Shown: positions 11,878-25,315, counted from the first letter of the stretch. The stretch: 64,000 nucleotides of DNA from Plotosus lineatus (GCA_024760905.1 CM045734.1:44625564-44689563); one strand, 5' to 3'. Translations and numbers: made by a program. Notes: generated from the sequence alone by a model not told the origin.

Positions 11878-12545
11878 CTTCAAGATTCAAGGGTCTTTAT
11901 TGTCATTATTTTCACACATAAAATTTTGTATGAGGCTCTCAGCTTTAAAAGGAGCAAACAAGTTAAGGTAAAGTCCTTTGGGCTTTTTACACCCGAGTCT
12001 AGTGGCTCATCAGGCCGGTGCTTATCCCTGGTTTCCATAGCGTGAAGCGACTAGGAGTTCAACTCCTCCTGGATGGAACCCTAGTCCATCGCAGGTTACC
12101 TTCCCAGTATATATTTATTGGTACCCATTTATACTGCTGGATGAAAAGAGGCACACTTGTGGTTGAGACCTTACCCAAGGCTCTTAGCACAGTGGGGGTC
12201 TAAATGGGATTTAAACACACAACCTCTCGATTATGAGTGCAGCACCCTAACCACTACACCACTGGCCCCACTGGAGCGAACAAGACAAATTGCAATTAAC
12301 ACGATCAAATGCAGAACGTAAACACAAGTAATTTTGTGCACTAAACACTGAGTTATAATATATAATATAAATGTAACTCAGTGCCTTTGAAATGTACAAT
12401 ATGAACACTGAGGTGTTGTGAAATGGAACAACTAAGTAAATAAATAGTAGCATAAAGGTGAATAGACTATAATATAAATGTCCAAAGTGTATAAGATAGA
12501 ATGTAAATGAGGTAAAGTGTGACAGTGCAATACAGTCGTAGAGTT
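11878..12545 (-). mobile_element. LINE/SINE 3'-end-like repeat, split by SINE-2
   Basis: Segments 11878-11962 and 12273-12545 flank the SINE-2 insertion. The minus-strand ending gacaataaagacccttgaat and the runs of short tgtgcaatac-type words resemble 3' ends of fish CR1/Rex-group retroelements. No coding remnant; assignment uncertain. Confidence 0.45.
11963..12272 (-). mobile_element. SINE-2 copy c with target-site duplication
   Basis: A full element from the 3' end (ggtaaagtcctttgggct) to the tRNA head (accactacaccactggcccc). It is flanked by a near-perfect 12-base direct repeat (ggagcaaacaag 11951-11962, ggagcgaacaag 12273-12284), so its borders are certain. It sits inside another repeat. 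Confidence 0.9.
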
Positions 12546-13488
12546 TGTATTCAGTATTTATTAATTTCTATTTCTATTTTCTGTTCAAGAAATGCTAAAA
12601 ATAGAAGTGTCTATCCTGGAATGCACCACAGTTATAGTGCAAATATGGTGCATTTATCTAAAAAGGCCTTTTGCATCAATCAGCTTGTTCTCATGTGTTT
12701 TGGCAAGGCCTCACACTGCAAATGAGTGCATACAGCAGAAATGAGAGCAGTGGAGCGAAACAGAGGATTGCATTCGTCCAGAAGCAACGTGCGATATAGA
12801 AGAATAGAATATGGACGCTTTGAAAGTGACTGAAAAGAAAAAGGAAGGCAGAGCAGCTGCAATGCATTTGTTAGTGTCTTCTGGATATGTGTGCACACAA
12901 AGTTATATCAAAATACAAACACAATACAAAGAGTGCCGCAAAAAGTAATAAGAAACCTAGAATTAAATAAGGAGCAGTTGTTTTATATTATAGAAGGGCA
13001 TGGATGAATTCACAGTCTTCGAAATAATACAATCCTATCAGAAACTGTACTATGTGATTTCATTGATTCTAATCAAAGCATGCTGAGAATGTTTATGGGA
13101 TTTAGAATTTTCAGGTATAAAAAAAGTTATTGATTCTTGTTTCTTCCAGTTAGTACAAGTTCTCAAATGAGTCAATAATTTGAAAGATAAAGTTTATTTT
13201 GTTGAGGGATACTGTACTTTTGTGTACATACTATGAGAGGGTCTTTTAGAATTTTTCTATTTTGTTCGCCTCCATATCATTCAATTTAGCGCTTGATGGG
13301 GAGGCTATATGTTCATTACCATATGATTGTTTGTTTGCCTGCGAACGGGATTATGCAAAAAACTGAACCAATTTTCACAAAGCTTGGTGGATGGATGGTG
13401 CATTTACCTGGAAAGAACCCATAACATTTTGGATCAGATCTGGACCACATTCTGCATTTAGGAACTTACTAAGGCCTTTTAACAAGTA

Positions 13489-14471
13489 CCGTATTTTCTG
13501 GACTACAAGTCGCACTTTTTTCATACTTTGGCTGAAGGTGCACATTATACTCCAGAGCGACTTATATGTGAAATTATTACACATAAATCTGTTCATGTAT
13601 AATAGTAAGACAGAATTTCACATGTTTGTTATTTTTACACTCACCACCACAAGAGGGCACTCCAGGCTTGGGTACCAGTACCTGTTCATCTACCACTGAA
13701 GAAATTGCCTCAAAAAGAAAATCCTATTCTGCGGATGACAAGCTGCAAGTGGTGAAATATGCAGCAGAAATAAAGTTTGGAGTGAACAAGAAACTTGTGA
13801 GGGACTAAAGAAAAGTGGAGATTATTATTACTGCAATGAAGAAAACAAAAAAAGCTAATCACAGACTAAAAGCTACATGGCCACAGCTAGAGGAACGAGC
13901 TCGCACGTGGGTGCTTGAGCAACGTGCTGCAGGGAGAGGCTTGTCAACAGTTGTGTGTCCACGTACAGGTAGTGAAATTATTACATATACAGTAATTCTG
14001 TTCACTATAATAATAATAATAATAATGAACATAATTTCACGTTTATTTTTATACCCACAATCGCAAGAAGGCAACAAGCGGGCAGAAAAGCGGAGATTAT
14101 TATTACTGCAATGAAGAAAACAAGAGGAATGAGTTAACACATGGGTACTTGAGCAACATGCTCAAGGAGAGGCTTGTCAACAGTGCAGTTACGACTCCAC
14201 GTCCAGGTAGTTGTCATGGAGATGAATATAGAAAACTTTTTGTGAGAACTTTCTTGGTGTTACCGCTTCATGCAACGCAACTGCGTCTCTATCAGAGCAA
14301 GGACCACAACATCACAAAAACTGCCAGCAGATTACCAAGCCAAGGTAGACAGTTTCCATGAGTTTGTGACTTATAGTCCAGTGCGACTTATATATGTTTT
14401 TTCTTCTTTATTATGCATTTTTTGATAATGCAACTTGTACTCTGGAGTGACGTTTTGTCCAGAAAATACGG
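13489..14471 (+). mobile_element. Tigger/pogo-like DNA transposon, copy 2
   Basis: Ends ccgtattttctggactacaa ... ccagaaaatacgg, with TA at 13487-13488 and 14472-14473. The plus strand encodes ASKRKSYSADDKLQVVKYAA (initiator changed to Ile), then KKLVRD-stop-RKVEIIITAMKK and LKATWPQLEERARTWVLEQR AAGRGLSTV. Part of this coding block is repeated in decayed form at about 14090-14215, as also in copy 1, so the duplication is a family feature. No DDE domain. Confidence 0.83.
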
Positions 14472-14659
14472 TATTTATTAAAGGAATTCTTTCTGTTTAC
14501 ACAATTAAGCAAAAACTACTGCTTTAATTTTCATTAAACTCGGTAGTGGGTGGGGGGTAGAAGTGTGGGAAATGGAGGTGACCTGTGCATGGGATCATGC
14601 TGAAAAACCCATTTTTCCTGTAGTGCTATACTGGTTTTTCTTTTTTTACACACACAACT

Positions 14660-15990
14660 AAAAAACTACTAACATTTTTTGAGTGTCAATAATAATAATA
14701 AGAAGAAGAAGAAGAAGAAGAGAAGAACTGTTGATGGAATTCCAGCAGAAATGCTCAAAACAATGGGTCCAAAGGGGGTAAATACATTTGTGTAACAATG
14801 CAGTTCTGTGTACAGAACGGACTCTGATGGCAAGACTGGATGTAGTCAGTGCTCATACAATTAGAAAACGACCCCAAAAGCATGGTGTGGGTGACACAGA
14901 CCCATAAGAATTGTGGTAATAAATCAGTTTGAAATTTTGGAATGGGTTTGTTGCAAGGAAGGAAAATAATATAAGAATACACTTTGAATGTACAATAGCC
15001 ATCATGTGTATACATGCTTCATGGACTTTGCTAAAGCCTTTGACAGGGTAGTGTTCTTAAAACTCCTGAGTGTGTTGAAAAACATTGGTGTGGACTGATG
15101 TGATCGATAGGAGGTTGATCTCAGTCTTGTATATGGGGCAAAGTGCTACTGTCAGGATGAAGGATGGCGATACTGAGCCAGTAGTGACTGGTCGTACAAC
15201 AAGGGAAGAAAATTCACCATCACCTCTTCTGTTTATGCAAAATGTAATGCTTACAGAAGCATTATTGGATTTAGATAAAGGAATTCAATTGCATGGCTGG
15301 CTCATAAATACAGTTTTCAGGTTTTCAGATGACCAGGCAACGTCAGCCTGTTGCCGGGCTACAATGCATTATAAACAAAATGAAGGAGGCTTTTGAGTGG
15401 TACAGGATGAAAATAAACCATATGAAAATAAAAGTCATGAAGATTAGGTAAGATAAGGCCTGGTATGCAGGTTGACATCTTGCTCAAGGATCAGAAGCTA
15501 AAAAAGGCAAGGCAGTTTAACTACCTCTGAGGCATTGTAACCCAGAAAGAATACTGTGAGATAACAGATCTAGGATAGTATAAGTGAAGGATACCTTTTC
15601 AAAAAGAAATGAGTTGTTGTCCAAGACCTTCAGCTCCAGTTTGAAGAAGCATAAAACAGTTTTGGAGTATCCCTATGTATGAACTTGAAGCTGGATCAAT
15701 CAGCAAATACGATGTGTGTAGGCTAGTGGGCTATGAAATGGGGGGCAGTTGTTAAAGAGGTGATGCAATGTGTCAGGAAAGACTGTTCAATTATACTGTA
15801 TGTAGCATCAATAAGAGGTAGAAGAATAGGTAGATCATACCTGATGTCATGGGGTTCCACTGGTCGAAATGATTAAAGGTCAAGCTGAAGGTAAGAGGCC
15901 CCATGGGAGACGAAGAGTTGGAAAGCTAGACAGAAAATGTATGGCTCTGACACACAAGTAAAGAAACAACCTGTTGGTAGAGCAAAAAAG
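14660..15990 (+). mobile_element. Heavily decayed non-LTR retrotransposon
   Basis: Blocks in shifting frames: GIPAEMLKT near 14737, FMDFAKAFDRV near 15020, VDW-DRRLISVLYMGQSATV near 15090 and FRFSDDQATSA near 15320 (a degenerate YADD-type box), then NHMKIKVMKI. The pattern is that of a widespread endonuclease-reverse transcriptase family. It starts after an (aga)n tract at 14697-14722. Not functional. Confidence 0.65.
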
Positions 15991-16044
15991 ATAAAGAGAA
16001 AGAGAGGGAGACAGAACTAACTATTGTTAGTAATAGGATATAAT

Positions 16045-17580
16045 CTATAAACCCTCTCTGGATCTATCACACATCAGCAATTACAGACCAGTATCACTTC
16101 TTTCTTTCCTTTCTAAAATTCGTGAATGCACTATTTATAACTAAATTTCTTCCTATCTTCTGCAAAGTAACCTCCTTGACCCTAATCAATCTGGCTTCAA
16201 AGCAACACATTCCACAGAGACTGCACTCTTTGCTGTCACAGAGAAGATACATGCTGCAAGATCAGCCAAGGTGTCATCAGTCCTCATCCTTCTTGACCTT
16301 TCAGCAGCATTTGACACGGTCAATCACAAGACTCTCTTGTCCATACTCAGGAGTCTTGGGTTTTGTGGTGCAGCATGGCAGTATTTTGCATTCTACGTGG
16401 AAGGTCACTCGTATTAAGTTACATGGAGGAGAGCCACATCTCCATGCCGACTTTCCACTGGCATTTCCCAGGGCTCAGTTCTTGGTCCACTTCTGTTCTT
16501 TCTTTATACTAGGTCTCTCGTGATGTCATATCCTCATGCAGATGGCTGTCAACTTGTTCTCTTTTCCTCCCTCAGACACTGATGTTTCTGCCCGGATCTC
16601 TACACGTCTGGCAAGTATCTGCTCATGGATGCTAGCTCACCAGCTGAAGCTTAATCCCAGCAAGACTGAATTGCTGTTCATCCCAGCTGACTCATCCCTA
16701 CATCAAGATCTTGCAATCTCCTTAGACAACTCTGTGATCTCTTCTTCAGATGCTGTGCAAAGCCTTAGAGTAACCATGGGCATTGCCTGACATTCTCTTC
16801 TGATATCACTAATCTTTCTTGATCATGTCAATTTCTTCTCTTTAACATCTGAAGGATTCATCCATTTCTTTCCACTAAGGCCACTCGGATATTTGTTCAG
16901 TCCCTTGTCATTTCAAGACTGGATTAATGCAACTCACTCCTGGCAGGTCTGCTTTTGAGTGTTGTTTGACTCTGCAGCTCATCAAGAATGCAGCTGCATG
17001 GGTTGTTTTCAACCTACCCGAATTTTCCCACACCACACCACTGCTACGATCTCACCACTGGCTTCATGTAGCTGCTTGCATTAGAATTAAAATACTAATG
17101 CCTGCCGACAAAGCCAAAAATGGACCTGCACCTTCCTACCTCAAAGCACTTATCATACCCTGCACTGCACCACATTCTCTCCGATCCTCTAGCCCTACTA
17201 CTCTGGTCCCTCCCTCTACCAAGGGACAATAGGAAAATGCAACGCTTCTCTATTCTGCTTTCAAGGTCGTGGAATGAACTTCCTCTGGATGACCAGAAAG
17301 CTTAGTCACAGGGGGTCTTCAATCAAAGGTTGAAAACCTACCTTTTTATGCAGTACTTAGATTAGCACAATTCTTCACACACACACACACAATGAATAAA
17401 TAAAACCTTACACACACGACACCAACCGACTGAGTTTGACTGACGGTATAGTTAGTCTGTGTTCTAATATAGTCACTCTGAGTGACTTTAGTACTTCTGT
17501 AAGTCACTCTGAATAAGACTATCTGCTAAATGCTGTAAATGTAAATTTAATCTAATAATAATAATAATAATAATAATAAT
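16045..17580 (+). mobile_element. L2-type LINE, 5'-truncated and frameshifted
   Basis: Successive frames read ISNYRPVSLLS, LLDPNQSGFKATHSTETAL, SSVLILLDLSAAFDTVNHKT, STGISQGSVLGPLLFFLYT and LNPSKTELLFIPADSS, then AAAWVVFNLPE and SHHWLHVAACIRIKILMPA. These are textbook L2-clade reverse-transcriptase blocks. The 3' end reads ctgaataagactatctgcta then aatgctgtaaatgtaaat and (taa)n, the common L2 tail. Many frame breaks; the catalytic YADD is lost. Confidence 0.88.
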
Positions 17581-18151
17581 TAGTTTTTAGTATTTGTATA
17601 AAAGTTTATGTGGCATTGACTATTTCCTGGTTTTGGAAGGTATGATGAGGTTATAGTTATACACAAGTGCAGTAGAATTCTCCTGATAGGTGGTTCCTGA
17701 CCTGTGCATGTCAGGTAATAGATAATACTGTGTTTACAATGGCCAGGTTCGTCTTTGGAATTGACCCCAAATAAAAAACAAATTAAAGAGGATATTATCA
17801 GAGGCCATTATAATCCTGCATAGTTCAGTGGTACAAAATTCCTCTGTAAGTGGTTTTGTCCCTAAAAGACATTAGGAATCTTTTGATTCTGTGTTGTATA
17901 TTCCATCACTCACTTCACTTCTGTGTTAATGAGGGTACTTTTATTGTATCAATTATATAGAGTCTTTGTCATTTGTCATCATGGAAGAATTATGCTTTAT
18001 CCTGAAATATCCTGGAACTTATTGATTCACAATGCTCTTCATTACACTGTATTTATTTGTACTGTCATCCATGTCCTCAAAACAGACAGCTGTATAGATA
18101 GGTGGGTAAATTATAACTACATACACACACACACACCAACATATGTATATG

Positions 18152-18501
18152 CAGGGATCCCAGGCTACTTCGCACTTCAATTCATGTGGCTACATTGCGA
18201 TTTTCTGTTTAAATATTCATCCAATTAAGAAATAAGAAAATTAAGGAACAATAGGGGGGAAAGGTCAAGGAAAGTGCCTCAAAAACAAGGCCAATTATGC
18301 AAAAAAAAAACAAAAACAAACCTGAATAAACACAAAACAGAAAACAACCCAAAACTCACCATCAAAACTACTTACATTTTTGTGAGGTGCGAATCTAAGT
18401 GCATGCTCGTGCATCTGCATGCGGCGTGTCTGTATGTGTGTGTATTTATATTGTATTTACATCTTATGCATTATTTTTGAACGTTTAACTTATTATAAGC
18501 A

Positions 18502-18584
<83 letters not shown>

Positions 18585-18625
18585 AATAAATACATATTCA
18601 ATGCTATAAATGCATGTACATCTGA
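18152..18625 (+). mobile_element. MITE-1 5' half, (TA)n, and an inverted MITE-1 scrap
   Basis: The left end cagggatcccaggctact and interior run to about 18505. A (TA)n array follows (18508-18581), then a short piece of the same element in the opposite orientation (aatacatattcaatgctata). This looks like an inverted junction at the microsatellite. Confidence 0.75.
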
Positions 18626-18906
18626 TTCACATGTTTGATTTGACATAGGTTTTTACGTCGGATGCCCTTCCTGATACAACCCTTTTAGCAAGGGACAGAA
18701 ACACGCTGATGGCTTTGCACCGACTCCTTACAAAAGTCAGCAATGGTTCTTTTACATGAACCTCTCACCATAGACAGTGAGCGACATAGCCAGCCTTTGA
18801 TAACCCACTTAGCTGCACTGGGGGGACAATGACAACCTTGTGGAGAGTGGGACTCGAACCCCCAACCTTAGGATCAGCGCCCTTTACCACCAGGCCACAA
18901 CTGCCT
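18622..18906 (-). mobile_element. SINE-1 copy 2
   Basis: A tRNA-headed SINE in reverse: body (ttgctgactttt..., taagtgggttatcaaaggct), tail module gggcatccgacgtaaaaacc, lacking the last about 40 bases. It lies between (TA)n arrays at 18508-18581 and 18909-18964. Confidence 0.85.
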
Positions 18907-18907
18907 G

Positions 18908-18965
<58 letters not shown>

Positions 18966-18967
<2 letters not shown>

Positions 18968-21900
18968 CTCCATCTCACCCTAATCTTCTTGTCTTACACC
19001 AACTACCTTCATGTCCTCCTTCACCACATCCATGAATTGTGTCTTTGGTCTTCCTCTAAGCCTTTTGCCTGGTAGTTCCAACCTCAGCATCCTACTACCA
19101 ATATACTCACTATCTCTCCTATGTACATGTCCAAACCATCTCAATCTAGCCTCTCTGAATTTGTCTCCAAAACGTCTTACATGTGCTGTCCATCTGATGT
19201 ACTCATTCCTGATGCTATCCATCCTCGTTACTCCCAAAGAGAACCTCAACATTTTCATCTCTGCTACCTCCATCTCTGCCTTCTGTCTTTTCCCCAGGGC
19301 CACTGTTTCAAACCATACAACATCGCTGGCCTCAACACCGTCTTGTACACTTTTTCTTTCATTCTTGCCGATACCCCCCTATCACACCGGACACTTTTCT
19401 CCAACCATTCCAACCTGCCTGTACACGCTTCACCTCTTTTTTGAGCCTTTGTATTGTATAAGATTGTTGAGCCGAAGTACTTCAAATCCTCCACCTTCCT
19501 TATCTCTGCTCCCTGTAACCTCACCGTTCCTCTTGGGTCCTTGTCATTCATACACATTCATTCTGTCTTACTGAGGCTAACCATTCCTCTCCTTTCCAGG
19601 GAATACCTCCACCTCTCTAGATTTTCTTCCGCTTGTTCTCTGCTCGCACTACAGATCACAATGTCATCTTCAAACATCATAGTCCATGGGGAATCTTGTC
19701 TAACTTTGTCTGTCAGCCTGTCCATCAACATAGCAAACAAGAAGGGGCTCAGAGCTGACCCTTGATGCAGTCCTACCTCCACCTTGAACTCTTCTGTCAT
19801 ACCGACAGCACACCTCACCACTGTCTTACATCTCTTATACATGTCCTGCACCACTCCAGACTTCCTCATGCAATACCACAATTCCTCTCTTGGAACCCTG
19901 TCATGTGCTTTCTCCAGATCCACAAAGGCACAATGCAGCTCCATCTGACCTTCTCTGTACTTCTCTATTAACATCCTCAAGGCAAACACTGCACCCGTGG
20001 TGCTCTTTCTTGGCATGAAACCAAACTGTTGTTCACAAATGCTGACCTCTGCCCTTAGTCTTGCTTCCACTATTCTTTTCCATAACTTCATCATATGGCT
20101 CATCAACTTTATTCCTTCTGTAGCCACAACTCATATGCCACATATGCCACAACTCTGCACGTCTCCCTTGTTCTTAAAAATGGGCACCATCACACTTCTC
20201 CTCCATTCCTTTGACATGTGCTCACTCTCTAAGACCTTGTTGAATATTCTTGTCAGGAAATCTACTGCTACCTCCCCTAGACACTTCCATACCTCAACCG
20301 GTATGTCATCAGGACCAACTGACTTTCCATTCTTCATCCTCTTCTATGCCCTCCTTATTTCACCCTGACTAAAATTTGCTACTTCCTGGTCCTCAACCGT
20401 CACCTCTTCTACTCTTTTTTTTCTCTCTCTCTCATTTTCCTCATTCATCAGCTCTTTAAAGTACTCTTTCCATCTTGCCAGCACACTTCTGTCATCAGTC
20501 AATACATTTCCCTCTCTGTCCTTAATCACTCTAACTTGCTGCACATCTTTCCCATCTCTATTTCTCTGCTGTGCCGACCTGTATAAATCATTTTTTCCTT
20601 CTTTACTTTCCAACCGAGCATACAAGTCATCACACGCCCTCTGTTTGGCCTTTGACACCGCTACTTCGCCTTACGCTGTCTCTCCCTGTACTCCTGTTTA
20701 CTCTCTTCAGTCCCCTCACTGTCCCACTTCTTAGCTAACCTCTTCTTTTGTACACACTCCTGCACTTCCTCATTCCACCACCAAGTCTCCTTATCTACTT
20801 TCCTTCCAGATGACACACCAAGTACTCTCCTACCTGTCTCCCTGATCACATTAGCTGTAGTTGTCCAGTCATCTGGAAGCACTTCCTGACCACCCAAAGC
20901 CTGTTTCAACTCCTCCTTGAAGACAACATGACACTCTTCCTTTTTCAGCTTCCACCACTTTGTCTTCTGCTCTGCCTTTGCCTTCTTCACCATCAGCGTC
21001 ATTCTGCACACCACCACCCTATGCTGTTTGGCAACACTCTAACCCACTACTACTTTGCAGTCACTGAATTGTTTCAAATTGCATCGCCTGCACAAGATGT
21101 AGCCTACTTGTGTGCTCCTACTTCTGCTTTTATAAGTCACCCTATGCTCCTGTTTCTTCTGGAAGAAAGTATTCACCACAGCCATTTCCATCCTTTTTGC
21201 AAAATCTACCAACATCTGTCCTTCTGCATTCCTGTCCTGGATACCAAACCTGCCCATCACTTCCTCGTCCCCTCTTTTTCCTGCACCAACATGTCCATTG
21301 AAGTCTGCCCCAATGACCACTCTTTCACCTCTCGGGGTACTCTGCATCACTTCATCTAATTCACTCCAAAATCTATCCTTCTCTTCTAGCTCACATCCTG
21401 CCTGTGGGGCATAAGCGCTAACAACATTGAACATCGCACCTTCAATTTCTAACTTGAGACTCATCACTCTGTCTGACACTCTTTTCACTTCTAGAACATT
21501 CCTGAAAAACTCCTCCTTCAAGATGACTCCTACTCCATTTCTCTTCCCATTTAAACCATGAAAAAACAGCTTAAACCCTGCTCCTAAGCTTCTAGCCTTG
21601 CTACCTTTCCACCTGGTCTCCTGAAAACACAGTATGTCCACCTTCCTCCTCTACATCATGTCAGCCAGCTCTGTACCTTTTTTTCATAGGTCCAACATTC
21701 AAAGTCATAACTTTCAGTCCTAGACTCATGCCTTTCCTCTTCTCTCTCTGCCTATGGACATGCCTCCTTCTTCGACGTCTTCGACCAACAGTAGTCCAAT
21801 TTCCACCAGCACCCTGTTGGTTAACAGTACTGATGGCGGTCGTTGTTAACCTGGGCCTCGATTCATCCAGTATGACATTCTTTCTTGTGATTCGCATATT

Positions 21901-22012
21901 TTATTTGGCATTTGTTTTATGCCGGATGCCCTTCCTGACGTAACCCTCTGCATTTATCCGGGCTTGGGACCGGTGTGAGGGAGAGACACTGGTTTGTGCC
22001 CTCCTCACGGCT
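18966..22012 (-). mobile_element. RTE-type LINE copy A, nearly full length, broken
   Basis: Minus strand, reading 22012 to 18966. The 5' leader contains gtcaggaagggcatccggca. Next comes an APE-type endonuclease (MDILCFQETRWKG, GADFNGHVG, VVNTFFQKKQEHRVTY), then a linker, then a reverse transcriptase (VGPDDIPVEVWKCLGEV, LHCAFVDLEKAHDRVPREEL, GLHQGSALSPFLFAMLMDRL, catalytic box reduced to MFEDD) and the C-terminal RLRWFGHVHRRDSEYIGSRM. Many stops and frameshifts. The 3' tail is missing and a (TA)n array abuts. The family is the RTE-type element often annotated as craniofacial development protein 2-like. Confidence 0.9.
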
Positions 22013-22144
22013 GCATTCTATATGGCAGAGTAAGTGAATACACAAACACTGCTTGCTCCTTCTATATTTATGTCTGTAGTAGCATAACTTGAGCAAGGCA
22101 CCCCTTGACTCCCAGTTTCCTGGGCACAACATTGAGTCTGCCCA

Positions 22145-22146
<2 letters not shown>

Positions 22147-22179
<33 letters not shown>

Positions 22180-22180
22180 C

Positions 22181-22215
<35 letters not shown>
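22147..22215. repeat. (TG)n(GA)n microsatellite
   Basis: TG at 22147-22177 followed by GA units to 22215. Confidence 0.95.
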
Positions 22216-22216
<1 letters not shown>

Positions 22217-23312
22217 TTTCTGATTCAGGTGGTTGAAATGCAAACTCAAATTTCCCTTTGAGAATTCTGTCTAATTTGAGGGATGCTGTACCATTAATAC
22301 AGTTGTTCCAACAATATACTTTAAGGACAATTTTCTTAATCCCTGTCATTATAATAGTGTGTTATTTAATCTAAAGTAATATCAGGTGGATCAAAAATAC
22401 AAGACACAAAATGAAAAGGCATAATTTATATTAAAACCATAACTTAAATATAAGGCACAACTCCTGATACATACTTAGGATGAATATTCCTGCGGTTGTA
22501 TCTATATATTAATTTGTGGTTGAGGTTTTTCCAGTGTAACTCTACATGTCCCATGAAAAAATAATAATAATAATAAAACATTATTTAGTAATTTAAATCA
22601 ATTATTTGCTTCACACTCAAATTATTCTACTCTGGTGAGTAAAAGCTTGCAAGGCAAAATACAGGAATACAATTTAAAAAGTCAGAACATTAAAGAACAC
22701 TGCAGTGACAGGTGGAGAATCGAGCAAGGCTGGAGACTCATCTTGAATATCATGTAGTAGATATGTGGGTGTGGGAATAAAGGTGCAAAGTGAAGTACAG
22801 CTCTGAAATCTTCTACAATCCCACCAAATAACCTACTTTATACAGAAAATATATCATGGGGTGCAAGGCTTATCTGGATTTTACTGAAAGGAAAGATATG
22901 CTTGATGAACTGGCTTATTTAGAAGAATACAATAGAAGGTTAAGCTACAGTGTTCAGAATGTTCCGTAATTCTGAAAAACATCTTTCCTGACTTTTAATT
23001 CGAGATTGTTTACAGCCAGGCCACCAAAATACAAATCAATTAATAATGCATGCATATAAAGTCTTTAAAACAATGTTTTTAAATGGATCCTATATTCTGT
23101 AACTGACAGTAAATAGACACTTGGAGTGTTTCTTTCATATATAACATTATAAAAGTTCTTGATATTCCTTCGTATGTTGTGTATGTGGAATTCCCTTTTC
23201 ATTTCAAACCTCTAACATTCAATGGGTTTCCAGTTCAGCAGAAAGACTCACAAATAGAAAAATTGAAGGAAGCATTTGTAGACAAAAAGTACTTTAGTAA
23301 ATAATGTACAGT

Positions 23313-24190
23313 AGGCCCTTGGCCATGCGCGGTTCAGCGCTCGTACCCCCACATACTCGCGGATTGGCAACAAACCCGGAAGTAACGGGCACGTGATTCA
23401 AATTTAGCCAATGGCTGAGAGCTTTTGTTTCTCCCTCTTGCTGATTGGTTGCAGATGATGTGCATACCTCTTTCTTTCTCCTTCATGCACAAGTTATCAA
23501 CGTGATTGCTTGAATTGCGAAGTAAATTTTTTTGTTGATTTTAATAATTATTTAAGCCCTATGATGCCACTCAAATACCCTGCATATTCTCTAGATTCTG
23601 GTAAGGAGCCTAAGCGCTTTATTTATTCATAAATATTATCACAGTACAAAATTTTAAAGTTTTTCATTAATCAGTACTACGTTTTACTGCATTATTATAC
23701 TTGCGGATTAGCGGCAAATAGAGAAGTTACTGGCACTTGATTCAAATTTAGCCAATGGCTGAGAGCTTTTGTTTCTCCCTCCTGCTGATTGGTTGCAGAT
23801 GATGTGTACACCTCTTTTTTTCTCCTTCGTGCACATGCCATCAACATGATTGCTTGAATTGTGAAATCACGTTTTTTTTAGTGTGTTTATCATGATTATT
23901 TCAGCCCGATGATGTCACTCAAACACCCTGCATCTTCTCTAGCTTCTGGTAAGAAGCCTAAGCGCTTTATTTATTCATAAATATTACCACAGTAAAAAAA
24001 AGTAAATTAAAAAGTTTACACTTAATCAGTACTACATTTTACTGCATTATTACTGTATTAATGAGTAAGACTGTCCATAGAATGTGTTTAAGAAGCATAT
24101 TTTAGCACACGTAATATCATACATAGGGTTTTAAAACCATGTCAATAACTCGTGGATTTTCTTGATCCGCGGGAAGGGCCGAACCGAACC
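23313..24190 (+). mobile_element. MITE-3 copy with an internal 344-bp tandem duplication
   Basis: The left end cagtaggcccttggccatgc resembles, inverted, the right end gggaagggccgaaccgaacc. Inside, 23357-23700 and 23701-24045 are two diverged copies (gattcaaatttagccaatgg at 23395 and 23739). A reverse-oriented fragment with one unit is at 41597-42010. No coding sequence. Confidence 0.75.
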
Positions 24191-24811
24191 ATACTATACA
24201 GGGAAAAACAAACATACTGTGTTAAATAATGTCAAACTAGGCGAAAGCAAGATGCACAACATAGAACTAACAGGACAAAACAGAAACCAGAGCCAATACA
24301 CAGTGTGACAAGATATGATACTGTATTGAGGAAACGAGGTGGAAAAAAGCAGTCTGATCTGATCAGTCATTTGGTTTGCTGTGGTTGTACTTATTGTGCT
24401 CCACAGCACTTATGCAACTTCCGCATAGCATGCTGGGAAATGTTGTTCCACTCACAAAAAAAGAAGTCGCACTCATGCCACGGATCAAAGCATGCCACAT
24501 GTACGTGGGCAGTGAGATGGTCACTGCAATATTAATTTTGTGTTCTATTCAACAGTACATTTGACAGTGTCTTTGGTGGATAAATATCTGTATTAGTTTA
24601 GTCATTAATAATCATTCAATGGACAAGTCAACCTCACTGGGGCAACCTGGTTTTGTGCTGAAATATTCTGGTACTTCAGACCATATGATATTCACCATAG
24701 TTCATATGCAGCATCATTCTCAACAACATCCTCTGAATTATGAGCAACAAAACAAAACAAAAAAAATAAAATCATTGATCCTTTATCATACAGTATGAGA
24801 GAGATTTGAGA

Positions 24812-25159
24812 GATTTTCTTTCGGCTTTTTCCCTTTATCAGGGGTCAGCACAGCGAATGATTTGCATGTTTCATTCGGCATAGGTTTTTACGTCGGATGC
24901 CCTTTCTGACACAATCCTTTAGCAAGGGACAGAAACATGCTGACGGCTTTGCAGCTACTCTTTACAGAAGTCAGCAATGGTTCTTTTACATGAACCTCCC
25001 ACCATAGACAGTGAGAGACATGGCCGGCCTTTGATAACCCAGTTAGCTGCACTGGGGAGGGGCGGGGGGCAGTGACAACCTTGTAGAGAGTGGGACTCGA
25101 ACCCCCAACCTCAGGATCAGTGATCCAGCGCACTATACCACTAGACTACCACTGTCCCA
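24812..25159 (-). mobile_element. SINE-1 copy 3
   Basis: A complete reverse copy: tail tttcggctttttcccttta at left, gggcatccgacgtaaaaacc module, body, and tRNA head (B box ggttcgagtcccac in reverse) at right. Confidence 0.88.
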
Positions 25160-25315
25160 GTATGAAGTGTCATATTTTACAGTAGCGTGTTAGGTACGTT
25201 TCCTTATTTCCACAATCCACACTGTACGTTTTTTATTCACACAAACATCATTGTTTCTCATCATCTACAATACTAACAATATATAGTTGCTAACGTGCCA
25301 TCTAATAACAAACAC

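Noticed and set aside
19011..21359. Plus-strand open frames of 60-187 codons
   Set aside because: Antisense shadows of LINE copy A.
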